In this document: positions 9,817 to 17,278 of the stretch, one piece after another | How positions within the stretch are numbered: the stretch's first letter is position 1 | Layout: every line of letters starts with the position of its first letter | From: an uncultured Bacteroidales bacterium | Lineage (GTDB): Bacteria > Bacteroidota > Bacteroidia > Bacteroidales > P3 | Direction: 5' to 3' | NCBI GenBank assembly: GCA_905234695.1 | Contig: CAJOHZ010000019.1 | Span: 1-64,000 of the forward strand | Length of the DNA: 64,000 nucleotides | Notes under the pieces: model-generated | Database searches by the model: none | What the model saw: the letters and a program-made list of their open reading frames with translations, nothing else | What the model was told of the DNA's origin: nothing | Translations under genes and position numbers: made by a program

Positions 9817-11358
9817 TTATTCGCGGTTTTTCACCAGACGAACAGAACAACCAAAGGCACGAGAAACCTCAACATTCTCAACTATTACCATAGATGGTGG
9901 AGTATCTAGCACCTTGAGCGCATAACTTTGTGTATTATTGCTTCTTTCCGACGACCAATACCAGCCCTGTTCATTAACCGAATGGAGAGTAGCAACATCA
10001 CGGTAACCCGAAGCAGGGAGGAAGAGCGCCCCGTGCCGCTGCATCTGCGTCCACTGGGCGGAATTGTATCGGTTGGTGTCGGAGGTGGTGAAAGTACAGT
10101 TGGCAGGTAAAATCCAATAATCGGGCAAAAGCAACAATCCTCGTACATCGTACACCACGGCGGCTGCCTTTTTGTTGGCCGCATCAGGACGGCCGTTGAT
10201 AAGGTACTCCCATTCGCTCCTTGAAGGGGTACGCCAACCCCTGGTACCACTAATCGTATTGGCACCCCAGTCGTGGGAGGCATCCATACTGTTATTCAAA
10301 TTGTTATTTATCACATATTCACTCGTATTACTATACGTATACCACGGCTTTGGGCATTCACTTTGTCCTGTGGTGCCCCAGCCGAAGAGGTCTATCCAAC
10401 CAGTGTAACCCTCGGCGATATTACGGTTGTCGTCACCCAAAACGATGTATTGCGCGGGAGCAAACTGCCAAGCGGGAGATGAACCTCGGTATTGCAAATT
10501 GCCCTTAGAGAAGTAGACCTGCGTGGAAGCCCCCAGGCTGAACACCTCGGCCAGGGCGTTGGTCGGCGGGGTAATATCGGTCATGGAGGCGAGGTTGAAG
10601 GAGAGCAGCGCCGGGCCGTACTGGCTGACAGCAAGGCTGGCGGCGGACCGCTGGGTGACGGAGCGGCGGTAGGTGTGGCCGTTGTCAACAACACAGAGGG
10701 TAATTGTGAACCGCTTGCCGCTGACGGCAGGGACGGTGATATAAAACTTGTTGTCGGCCCGGACAACGCCATTGCCACAGTCGAGTCGGGTATAGGGATA
10801 GGTATGCCCCACGGTGAAGGCAAAGGCGGGGGTAGCTCCGGCAAAAGTGACCTGTCCCTGCCCGCTGAGGGGCGCAGCATCGGTGGTGGCAAGGTCGATA
10901 TACTTGACCTTCATGCCAGCGGGCACCTGCACCTGGACCAGCGCACAGAGGTTGTAGAAGTCAAGCCTGTCGGAACCGGTAGCGGCCATCGGGGCCGCAA
11001 GGCACTGGTGGCCGGAGGCATCGACAGTGTAGGTCTGGACGGTGGGCAGGGTGATGTCGAAGCTGGCTGCATGATAGCTATTGACCGCCGAGGCGGGATA
11101 GCAGGCATAGAGGGTGGCGTCGGAGGTGGTGACGACGACTGTGGCGTTGGGCACATCGACAGTCTCGGCATTGCCGTTGATATTGATTTGGTCGCCATCG
11201 TTCCAAACGGGAGCGATATTGGCGTCGAGATATACCTTCGCGCCCGACGAGAAGGGCTGTAGACGCACCGGCAGACGGCGGACACCGTCTTTCTCGCACC
11301 CCGCAAAGAGGAGCGCGACGGCCAGCAGAGAGAGGATTGTGCAGTGGGAGCGTTTCAT
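9817..11358 (-). CDS. Lipoprotein with C-terminal FISUMP domain
   Basis: The 513-residue protein begins with a lipoprotein signal (MKRSHCTILSLLAVALLFAGC), so it should be anchored in a membrane and is probably surface-exposed. Residues about 25-260 form a beta-rich N-terminal half resembling the fimbrillin-like lipoproteins of Bacteroidales. Residues about 270-510 match the FISUMP (Fibrobacter succinogenes major paralogous) domain: the pattern VYFSKGNLQY, WQFAPAQY, WIDLFGWGTTGQ and GWRTPSRSEWEYL is typical. The domain's function is not established; it resembles sulfatase-modifying or C-lectin-like folds. The gene is last in the ppiD-dxr operon, 6 bp after a small ORF. It is not needed for isoprenoid synthesis, so its co-transcription with dxr is probably incidental. 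Confidence 0.8.
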   Translation of the reverse strand: MKRSHCTILSLLAVALLFAGCEKDGVRRLPVRLQPFSSGAKVYLDANIAPVWNDGDQININGNAETVDVPNATVVVTTSDATLYACYPASAVNSYHAASFDITLPTVQTYTVDASGHQCLAAPMAATGSDRLDFYNLCALVQVQVPAGMKVKYIDLATTDAAPLSGQGQVTFAGATPAFAFTVGHTYPYTRLDCGNGVVRADNKFYITVPAVSGKRFTITLCVVDNGHTYRRSVTQRSAASLAVSQYGPALLSFNLASMTDITPPTNALAEVFSLGASTQVYFSKGNLQYRGSSPAWQFAPAQYIVLGDDNRNIAEGYTGWIDLFGWGTTGQSECPKPWYTYSNTSEYVINNNLNNSMDASHDWGANTISGTRGWRTPSRSEWEYLINGRPDAANKKAAAVVYDVRGLLLLPDYWILPANCTFTTSDTNRYNSAQWTQMQRHGALFLPASGYRDVATLHSVNEQGWYWSSERSNNTQSYALKVLDTPPSMVIVENVEVSRAFGCSVRLVKNRE

Positions 11359-11364
11359 CGTGAT

Positions 11365-11571
11365 TTAAAAGTGGGGACTGTTGGCAGGCTCGTCGGTGCT
11401 GAAGGCATCGTTGCCCCAGCCGTCGGAGGCGGCGGAATAGGAGTGGGTGCCTAAACTTTCAAGGGGAAGGTTGGCAGGGCCGCTGGCGGAAAAGCCCCGC
11501 TCCATGCGGAACTCCACCACGGTAATGCGCGGCGGGCGGTACTCAGGCAAGGCGTTGACGGAGGTCGGCAT
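11365..11571 (-). CDS. Small acidic-tailed peptide of Bacteroidales type, 68 aa
   Basis: This short reading frame starts inside the last codons of dxr (29-base overlap) and stops 6 bp before the lipoprotein start, so it is placed like a true operon member. Its middle (PPRITVVEFRMERGFSAS) followed by a short Gly/Asp/Glu-rich tail matches a pattern I know from many small Bacteroidales proteins, which have a Pro-Xaa-Ile-Xaa-Val-Val-Glu-like core and an acidic, Trp/Phe-containing C-terminus and often precede surface lipoprotein genes. No function is known to me. An internal ATG (MERGF) would give a shorter product. Chance read-through of dxr sequence could also explain the first ten residues. Confidence 0.55.
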   Translation of the reverse strand: MPTSVNALPEYRPPRITVVEFRMERGFSASGPANLPLESLGTHSYSAASDGWGNDAFSTDEPANSPHF

Positions 11572-12709
11572 CGGTGTGGAATAGGTCGTCGAGCGACGGG
11601 TTTTTAATAAAGGGGGCCTGCTGCATCTGCCGCTCCACGAAGTCGGCGATTTGCAGGAAGCTAATACGTCCTTCGATAAACTGTTGGACGGCCACCTCGT
11701 TGGCGGCGTTCATGATACAGGGCATGTTGCCGCCTTGCCGGTCGGCCTCATAGGCCAAGGGAAGGCAGCGGAAGGTATCGGTATCGGGAGCCTCGAAGGT
11801 GAGCTGCGGGTAGCGGACGAAGTCGAGGCGCGGAAGATGGCTCTCCAGTCGCTCGGGAAAGCTGAAGGAATACTGGATGGGAGTTTCCATGGTGGGCACA
11901 CCCAGCTGGGCCTTGATGCTGCCGTCGATATACTGCACCATGGAGTGGACTACCGACTGGGGGTGGACGAGCACCTGTATCTTGTCGGCGGGGACGTCGA
12001 AGAGCCAGCGGGCCTCAATGACTTCGAGCCCCTTGTTCATAAGTGTGGCGGAGTCAATGGTGACCTTGCGCCCCATGCTCCAGTTGGGATGCTTGAGGGC
12101 ATCGGCAAGGGAGGCCTGCTGCAACTGCTCGCGGGAACGGCCGCGGAAAGCGCCACCCGAAGCGGTAAGGAGAATCTTATCGACGGTGGTATGCCAGCGG
12201 CCCTCGTCGTCCTGCCAACGGGCCCCTTCGCCCACGAGGCTCTGGAAGATGGCCGAATGCTCGGAATCGACGGGCAGGATGGGAACGCGGTGGCGTAGGG
12301 CAGCCTCGGTGACGATGGCACCGGCGACGACCATGGTCTCCTTGTTGGCCAAGGCCACGGGCTTGTGGTGCTCGATGGCCGCCAGGGTGGGACGCAGCCC
12401 CGCAAAACCGACGATGGCGGCCAACACAAGGTCGATGCTCTCCATGGACATGAGGTCGATGATGGAACTCTGGCCGGCGAAGACCTTGATGTCGTGGGGG
12501 GCGAGGGCTTCCTGCACTTTCGGATACTGCGACTCGTCGGCGATGGCCACGGCGTTGGGGTCGAATTCCAGCGCCTGCGCAATCAGCAAGTCGGCATTAT
12601 GGCCGGCGCAAAGCACCTCGACCGAGAAGCGGTCGGGATGGCGGCGGATGACGTTTAAGGCCTGCGTGCCGATGGAGCCTGTGGAGCCGAGAATGGCGAT
12701 ACGTTTCAT
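11543..12709 (-). CDS. dxr: 1-deoxy-D-xylulose 5-phosphate reductoisomerase
   Basis: The 388-residue enzyme converts DXP to 2-C-methyl-D-erythritol 4-phosphate with NADPH, the committed step of the MEP isoprenoid pathway in the cytosol. The N-terminus holds the Rossmann motif GSTGSIGTQAL (residues 8-18). The central metal-binding segment is visible as PVDSEHSAIFQ, followed by the SGGAFR motif and the SMGRKVTIDSATLMNKGLE segment. Length is normal for the family. The start overlaps the stop of the upstream membrane-protein gene by ATGA, which implies translational coupling in the ppiD-dxr operon. Confidence 0.97.
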   Translation of the reverse strand: MKRIAILGSTGSIGTQALNVIRRHPDRFSVEVLCAGHNADLLIAQALEFDPNAVAIADESQYPKVQEALAPHDIKVFAGQSSIIDLMSMESIDLVLAAIVGFAGLRPTLAAIEHHKPVALANKETMVVAGAIVTEAALRHRVPILPVDSEHSAIFQSLVGEGARWQDDEGRWHTTVDKILLTASGGAFRGRSREQLQQASLADALKHPNWSMGRKVTIDSATLMNKGLEVIEARWLFDVPADKIQVLVHPQSVVHSMVQYIDGSIKAQLGVPTMETPIQYSFSFPERLESHLPRLDFVRYPQLTFEAPDTDTFRCLPLAYEADRQGGNMPCIMNAANEVAVQQFIEGRISFLQIADFVERQMQQAPFIKNPSLDDLFHTDADLRQRLA

Positions 12710-13224
12710 TTCTTCTTGGTCTTGGCGTTGCGTTGTTCGACTTCGGCGCGGAGGGCGCTATCGGCCGGCGAGCGGCGGTAGACGACGGTGCCCTTGTCGC
12801 GGGAGGCGGCGGCAGCGGCCGTGTCGACGGCCAGCGGCTTACCGCTGATGAGGGCCTGCATGTCGCCAATCATGCGCTCCTGCGCCGCAAGGGCGTGTTC
12901 AAGCGAGTCGAGGGTGCGGGCATTGCGGTAGGTCTGTTCCACCATCTCGGGGTTGACGTAGCCCGGCACGATGGCCCGCAGGGGAGTGAAGGCGATAAGA
13001 AGGGCTGTGAGGGTAATCAGGAGGATGGCCCCAAGGCCGACAACGGCGAAGACATTGGTGCCCGAGAGCTCAAAGGAGTATTTCTCCTTGAAGCTGTCGC
13101 TGTCCATCACCACAAGGCGGTGCTTGCGGTTCATGGACTCGCGAAAGGACTGCCACTTGGCAACAAGGCGCAGCCAAAAGGTTGCGCCTTGTGCAGAGGG
13201 GGTTTCCTGATTGTTGCGCTCCAT
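12706..13224 (-). CDS. M23-like inner-membrane protein lacking the peptidase domain
   Basis: The 172-residue protein has a cytoplasmic N-terminus with the KHRLVVMDSDSFKEKYSFELS pattern, one membrane segment at about 57-82 (VFAVVGLGAILLITLTALLIAF), the sequence TPLRAIVPGYVNPE, and a short coiled region ending in a lysine tail. In Bacteroidales this same N-terminal half usually belongs to about 320-residue M23 (LytM) metallopeptidases. Here the chain stops before any HxxxD or HxH zinc motif, so no peptidase activity is expected. It begins immediately after the ppiD-like stop (TAAATG) and overlaps dxr, so it is an operon member. It may be a scaffold or regulatory remnant of the peptidase. Confidence 0.7.
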   Translation of the reverse strand: MERNNQETPSAQGATFWLRLVAKWQSFRESMNRKHRLVVMDSDSFKEKYSFELSGTNVFAVVGLGAILLITLTALLIAFTPLRAIVPGYVNPEMVEQTYRNARTLDSLEHALAAQERMIGDMQALISGKPLAVDTAAAAASRDKGTVVYRRSPADSALRAEVEQRNAKTKKK

Positions 13225-15336
13225 TTAGAAGAATCTGTAGCGCGAATCGATAATCTTGACGTTGTCTTTCAACACCTGCATCACGCCCCGCATCTTCTGA
13301 GCATAGCTCTGCTGCATCTGGCTGCGGATGGCGTCGGCGGGAACCGCCTGCGGGTTCTGGGCACGGCTGTTGATTTTGACCATATAGACACCGCTGGCAC
13401 CCTGGATGGGGCCGATGAAGGCGTTGTCGGGGGCGGCAGCGATGGCGGCCTGGAGCTTGGGCTCCATGCCATACTGGCCCACAAAGTAGTCGTTGAAGGA
13501 GATGCTGTCGAGCGTATCCACGGCCACATTGAGTTTGGCGGCCACGGAGGCGATATCGGAGGCTGTCTTGCGGGCCTCTTCGGCACGGGCGATGAGCAAC
13601 TCGGCGCGCTTCTCAATACGCACCTGGTTCTCCATCATGTTGCGCACCTGTTCGAGGGTGGCATAACCTTGCTTGTAGACATCCTTCAGTGCCACGACGA
13701 TGTACTGGTCGTCGGCCTGGAAGACCTGGTCGGCCACTTCGCCGATCTCGGTCTTGTCGGAGAAGGCCCACTGCATGATGGAACGGGCGTTCTGGATGCC
13801 ACCGAGGGTGTAGGACATGGAGTTGACCATACCGTTGCGCACTTGGAGGTTCTCGGCCTGTGCAGCAGCGGCCATCTCCTGGTAGGTGCGGTTGTTGCCG
13901 GCAAAGATATTGGCGGCATTATAGACGGCACGGGAGGTGGCTTCAGAGGCCACGATGGCGCGCTCAATGGCAGCGACACGGTATTTGCGGTTCGGTGTGG
14001 TTTTGCCCGTCACCTTGACGATGAAATAGCCCAACTCGTTGGGATGTTGCATAAGGAAGATGCCTCCCACAGGGGTGGCGAGGATGCGCTCGTTGAGGAA
14101 ACCATAGGCACCATCGAGCTGCCATTTGCCATCGCCGTCGTCGCGCGGGTCATCGGAGAATTGACGCACCGCAGCCTCAAAGGTCATGGCACCGCTGTTG
14201 AGGATATTCATGACGCTATCGGCAAGGGTCTTGGCTTGCTCGTCGCCACGGGTGATGTTGCCACCCACACGCTCGTTGAAGATGTAAATGGTGCTGGCGC
14301 GGAGGCTGTCGGGACGGTTCTCGATCTTCAGCACCTTGGCCATCATCCATTCATTGCCCACGATGCGGGGGCTGATGAACGAGCCTTCTGGGGTCGCCAG
14401 AATGGCGGAATCCATCGGAGCGGGGAACTCGCTGGCCTTGCGGTAAGCGGAGTCATAGGAGTGGTCGGACTCGGCATTGACGAAGAACTCCAAGCTGGAA
14501 GCGGGCTCCTCTTGGAACTCCACCCAAGTCTTCTGGACGCTCTCGGCAATCTTGGCGATATCCTCTTCGCTCGGAAGCACGGGATAGACAATGTAGTCGA
14601 GTTCGCGCAACTCCTCACGGATGCGGTACTCGGATTTGTGTTTCTCGTAGTAGGCGGCGTAATCTTCCTCGGTGAGGGTGATGTCGCCGTCGTTGACCGA
14701 CTGGTAGGGGAGGTTGATGGCATAGACGTTGCTCACCTTGCTGCCCATCTCGGCAATCTGGTTGGCGATGGCGGTAGGCATGTACATGCCCTGGGAGAGC
14801 AGCGTATTGTATTTCTGCTGACGACGGTCGGCAGTGACGGCCTCTTCGAGGTCGATCCACTCCAGCCGCTGGGCGGTGTCGAGCTTGTCAAAGTTGTCGA
14901 CATACTGGCGGATGGCCTTCACCTGGTATTCGCCGGTCTGCGGGTCGGTGAAGACTTGACGCAGATAGGGGTGGATGAAGGTGCCGTAGTACATGTCGTT
15001 CAACTCGGCCTCGGAGACGGTGAGACCCAGTTTATCGTACTGCTTGCCGGTGAGGGTTTCGCCCACGAAGTTCTGCCACACCTGCTCGCGCAGTTGGTTC
15101 TCGACTTCGGGTTTGATTTGGGCGACATTCTGCTGCCGCTTGTAGGTGTCTTCGGCCTCTTCGCTGAGTTCAAGGAAATGGCGGTAGGTCAACACGACCC
15201 CGTCAACCTTTCCGACATCCTGGGTGTTGGCTCCTTGTCTGGACCAAACATCGCCGATAATGAATGCCACGATAGCGAGGGCCACAAATCCGACAGTTAT
15301 CTTCGGATGTTGTCTGATTTTTCCTATAATTCCCAT
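13225..15336 (-). CDS. ppiD: PpiD/SurA-like periplasmic peptidyl-prolyl isomerase
   Basis: The 703-residue protein has a single N-terminal membrane anchor (residues about 12-30, ITVGFVALAIVAFIIGDVW), then a SurA_N-like helical domain with the VDGVVLTYRHFLELSEEAED segment, and parvulin-type rotamase regions (about 330-460 by the motif AATFEAAVRQFSDDP-like pattern). This is the Bacteroidetes equivalent of PpiD, a membrane-tethered chaperone that helps envelope proteins fold after Sec export. It is first in the operon and is read from a clear promoter at 15386-15415. Length fits the family (about 620-720). Confidence 0.9.
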   Translation of the reverse strand: MGIIGKIRQHPKITVGFVALAIVAFIIGDVWSRQGANTQDVGKVDGVVLTYRHFLELSEEAEDTYKRQQNVAQIKPEVENQLREQVWQNFVGETLTGKQYDKLGLTVSEAELNDMYYGTFIHPYLRQVFTDPQTGEYQVKAIRQYVDNFDKLDTAQRLEWIDLEEAVTADRRQQKYNTLLSQGMYMPTAIANQIAEMGSKVSNVYAINLPYQSVNDGDITLTEEDYAAYYEKHKSEYRIREELRELDYIVYPVLPSEEDIAKIAESVQKTWVEFQEEPASSLEFFVNAESDHSYDSAYRKASEFPAPMDSAILATPEGSFISPRIVGNEWMMAKVLKIENRPDSLRASTIYIFNERVGGNITRGDEQAKTLADSVMNILNSGAMTFEAAVRQFSDDPRDDGDGKWQLDGAYGFLNERILATPVGGIFLMQHPNELGYFIVKVTGKTTPNRKYRVAAIERAIVASEATSRAVYNAANIFAGNNRTYQEMAAAAQAENLQVRNGMVNSMSYTLGGIQNARSIMQWAFSDKTEIGEVADQVFQADDQYIVVALKDVYKQGYATLEQVRNMMENQVRIEKRAELLIARAEEARKTASDIASVAAKLNVAVDTLDSISFNDYFVGQYGMEPKLQAAIAAAPDNAFIGPIQGASGVYMVKINSRAQNPQAVPADAIRSQMQQSYAQKMRGVMQVLKDNVKIIDSRYRFF

Positions 15337-15385
15337 ATTGATATTGTTTTGATTTTCGTTTGTACTGACTGCTTTTTTAAGCGTG

Positions 15386-15415
15386 CAAAATTACAAAGAA
15401 AATTCAGTGTAGCAA
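15386..15415 (-). promoter_or_regulatory. Bacteroidetes promoter for the ppiD-dxr operon
   Basis: On the minus strand TTG (15415-15413), exactly 19 bases, then TAATTTTG (15393-15386) match the TTG-N19-TANNTTTG consensus. Transcription should start near 15379, about 40 bases before the ppiD start codon. Confidence 0.75.
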
Positions 15416-15487
15416 GGGTTTTTGCCGAAAAATATTTTCCCGACATCCGCAGCGCGTTAATGCACAGGCTTTTGCGACTCCATTGAT

Positions 15488-15967
15488 TTACCCTAGTTCG
15501 GCTCCGAAAGCAAACGGAAGCAGGCTGTCAACGCCTATGATACGACGAATTTTGCCCCCTTGCAGATAGCAGAAAAGTTCGATGGGATGGCCATGGCGCG
15601 CCTCGCATTCGGCCATCACCTGTCGGCAGGCCCCACAGGGGGAGGCCTCGACCAAACGCCCCTCGGCATCGCGTCCGACGACGGCCAGCGCCGCCACCGC
15701 CTGGTGGGGGTGCTGCGCCGCGGCACTGAAGAGGGCGGTGCGCTCGGCACAGAGACCCGAAGGATAGGCGATATTCTCCTGGTTGGAACCGGTGACGATC
15801 GTGCCATCGGCCAGCCGCACCGCCGCCCCCACGTGGAAATGGGAATAGGGAGCGTAGGCCGTATCGGTGGCCTCGATGGCGCGCTGCATCAACTCGCGGT
15901 CGGCGGCGGGCATCGCCTCCAGCGACGCGTATTCACAGTAATCGATTGTCAATTGTTTCTTCTCCAT
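15488..15967 (-). CDS. cdd: Cytidine deaminase
   Basis: The 159-residue cytosolic enzyme deaminates cytidine and deoxycytidine to uridine forms in pyrimidine salvage. The zinc-binding deaminase motifs are present: CAERTALF (Cys and catalytic Glu) and PCGACRQVMAE (two zinc Cys), and substrate-contact residues are in the SHFHVGAAV segment. It has the length of the small tetrameric class. It is divergent from dus. No clear -7 element is seen on its side, so its promoter is not assigned. Confidence 0.95.
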   Translation of the reverse strand: MEKKQLTIDYCEYASLEAMPAADRELMQRAIEATDTAYAPYSHFHVGAAVRLADGTIVTGSNQENIAYPSGLCAERTALFSAAAQHPHQAVAALAVVGRDAEGRLVEASPCGACRQVMAECEARHGHPIELFCYLQGGKIRRIIGVDSLLPFAFGAELG

Positions 15968-15989
15968 AGGACAGATAATGACAGATAAT

Positions 15990-16020
15990 TTGTGTATATC
16001 GGATTTTTCATGTACCTTTG
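15990..16020 (+). promoter_or_regulatory. Promoter for dus
   Basis: TTG at 15990-15992, a 20-base spacer and TACCTTTG at 16013-16020 fit the Bacteroidetes consensus. The start ATG at 16030 lies only about 10 bases after the -7 element, so the mRNA would be leaderless or nearly so. Confidence 0.7.
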
Positions 16021-16029
16021 CAGCCGGAA

Positions 16030-16998
16030 ATGAAAACGCTGGATTTCGGAAAATATTGTGTGCTCGGTCTCTCGCCCATGGACGACATCACGGACATGCC
16101 CTTCCGCACGCTGTGCAAGGAGTTCGGAGCCGACTTGGTGGTGACGGAGTTCATCGCCTCGGAGGCGCTGAACCGCGAGGCGGAGAAGAGCTATCGCAAG
16201 ATGCAGTTCGGCGAGGGGGAGCGGCCGGTGGGCATCCAGATTTTCGGCGCGGACCGCGAGGAGCTGTTGCGTTGTCTGGAGGTGGTGGAGGCCCGTGAGC
16301 CGGATTTCATCGACATCAACTGGGGCTGTCCCGTGCGCAAGGTGGCCGGGAAAGGGGCCGGCAGCGGCATCCTGAAAGACATTCCCAAGATGATTGACAT
16401 CACCGCCGCCCTCGTGCGGCAAGCACACCTGCCGGTGACAGTGAAGACACGGATTGGATACGACGAGGGCGACAAGCCCATCGTGGAGCTGGCCGAACGG
16501 CTGCAGGACGTGGGCATCGCCGCCCTGAGCATCCACGGCCGCACCAAGACACAGATGTACCGCGGCACGGCGGACTGGAGCCTCATCGGCGAGGTGAAAA
16601 ACAACCCACGGATGCATATCCCTATTTTCGGCAACGGCGACATCGTGACCCCTGCCCAGGCCGTCGAGGCCCGCCGCCGCTACGGCGTGGACGGCGTCCT
16701 GATAGGCCGCGGGGCCATCGGGAACCCATGGATTTTCGAACAGGCACAGCGGCTGCTGCGCGGCGAAGAGGAGCGGCCCGTGACGGTGGCCGAACGCGCC
16801 GAGGTATGCAGTCGGCACCTGCAGGCCGCCGTGGCCTTCAAAGGCGAGCGTACCGCCATGTTCGAGATGCGCAAACATTATGGCGGCTACTTCAAAGGAC
16901 TGCCGGATTTCAAACAATTCCGCCTGCCACTGGTGAACACCACCACCCTCGACGAGGCACTGGACATCCTTGCCCGCATCAAAGCACACTACCAATAA
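16030..16998 (+). CDS. dus: tRNA-dihydrouridine synthase
   Basis: The FMN-dependent enzyme reduces specific uridines in tRNA to dihydrouridine. The 322-residue TIM barrel shows the family features: LSPMDDITDMPFR near the N-terminus, the INWGCPVRKVAGKGAGSG segment with the catalytic cysteine, VKTRIGYD, SIHGRTKTQMYRG, and the FMN-phosphate region IFGNGDIVTP. I chose ATG 16030 because an upstream TTG in frame at 16018 lies inside the promoter -7 element. It is followed at once by a strong hairpin terminator. Confidence 0.95.
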   Translation: MKTLDFGKYCVLGLSPMDDITDMPFRTLCKEFGADLVVTEFIASEALNREAEKSYRKMQFGEGERPVGIQIFGADREELLRCLEVVEAREPDFIDINWGCPVRKVAGKGAGSGILKDIPKMIDITAALVRQAHLPVTVKTRIGYDEGDKPIVELAERLQDVGIAALSIHGRTKTQMYRGTADWSLIGEVKNNPRMHIPIFGNGDIVTPAQAVEARRRYGVDGVLIGRGAIGNPWIFEQAQRLLRGEEERPVTVAERAEVCSRHLQAAVAFKGERTAMFEMRKHYGGYFKGLPDFKQFRLPLVNTTTLDEALDILARIKAHYQ

Positions 16999-16999
16999 A

Positions 17000-17027
17000 A
17001 AACGCTGCAAGAATTCTTGCAGCGTTT
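17000..17027. terminator. Perfect hairpin after dus
   Basis: A 12-pair stem (AAACGCTGCAAG, loop AATT, CTTGCAGCGTTT) directly follows the dus stop and precedes the oppositely oriented tRNA-Ser. The symmetry would let it act in both directions. Confidence 0.8.
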
Positions 17028-17031
17028 CCTT

Positions 17032-17122
17032 TGGCGGAAAGGAAGGGATTCGAACCCTTGAAGCGCTTTTAACGCTTACTCGCTTTCCAGGCGGGCCTCT
17101 TCAACCACTCGAGCACCTTTCC
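17032..17122 (-). tRNA. tRNA-Ser (GGA)
   Basis: On the minus strand an acceptor GGAAAGG pairs with CCTTTCC, the anticodon loop reads CTGGAAA, and a long variable arm typical of a class II tRNA follows. The T arm reads GGGTTCGAATCCC. The encoded 3' end is GCCA, so CCA is present in the gene. Confidence 0.95.
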
Positions 17123-17228
17123 GTAAGTTGAACAGTGAGAGTTGAAAAAATGCAATTTCCAACAGATTTTCGCCTCTCAAAATCGGGTGCAAAAGTACTA
17201 CTTTTTTTACAAATAGCAAAAAAAAATG

Positions 17229-17236
17229 TATATTTG
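17229..17236 (+). promoter_or_regulatory. Promoter -7 element for the M49-like lipoprotein
   Basis: TATATTTG fits TANNTTTG and lies 42 bases before the ATG at 17279. The -33 region is a T-run without a clean TTG, so only the -7 half is supported. Confidence 0.55.
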
Positions 17237-17278
17237 CAACGAAAGTTTTTTTCAATTAATATATTAAACAAACTAACA

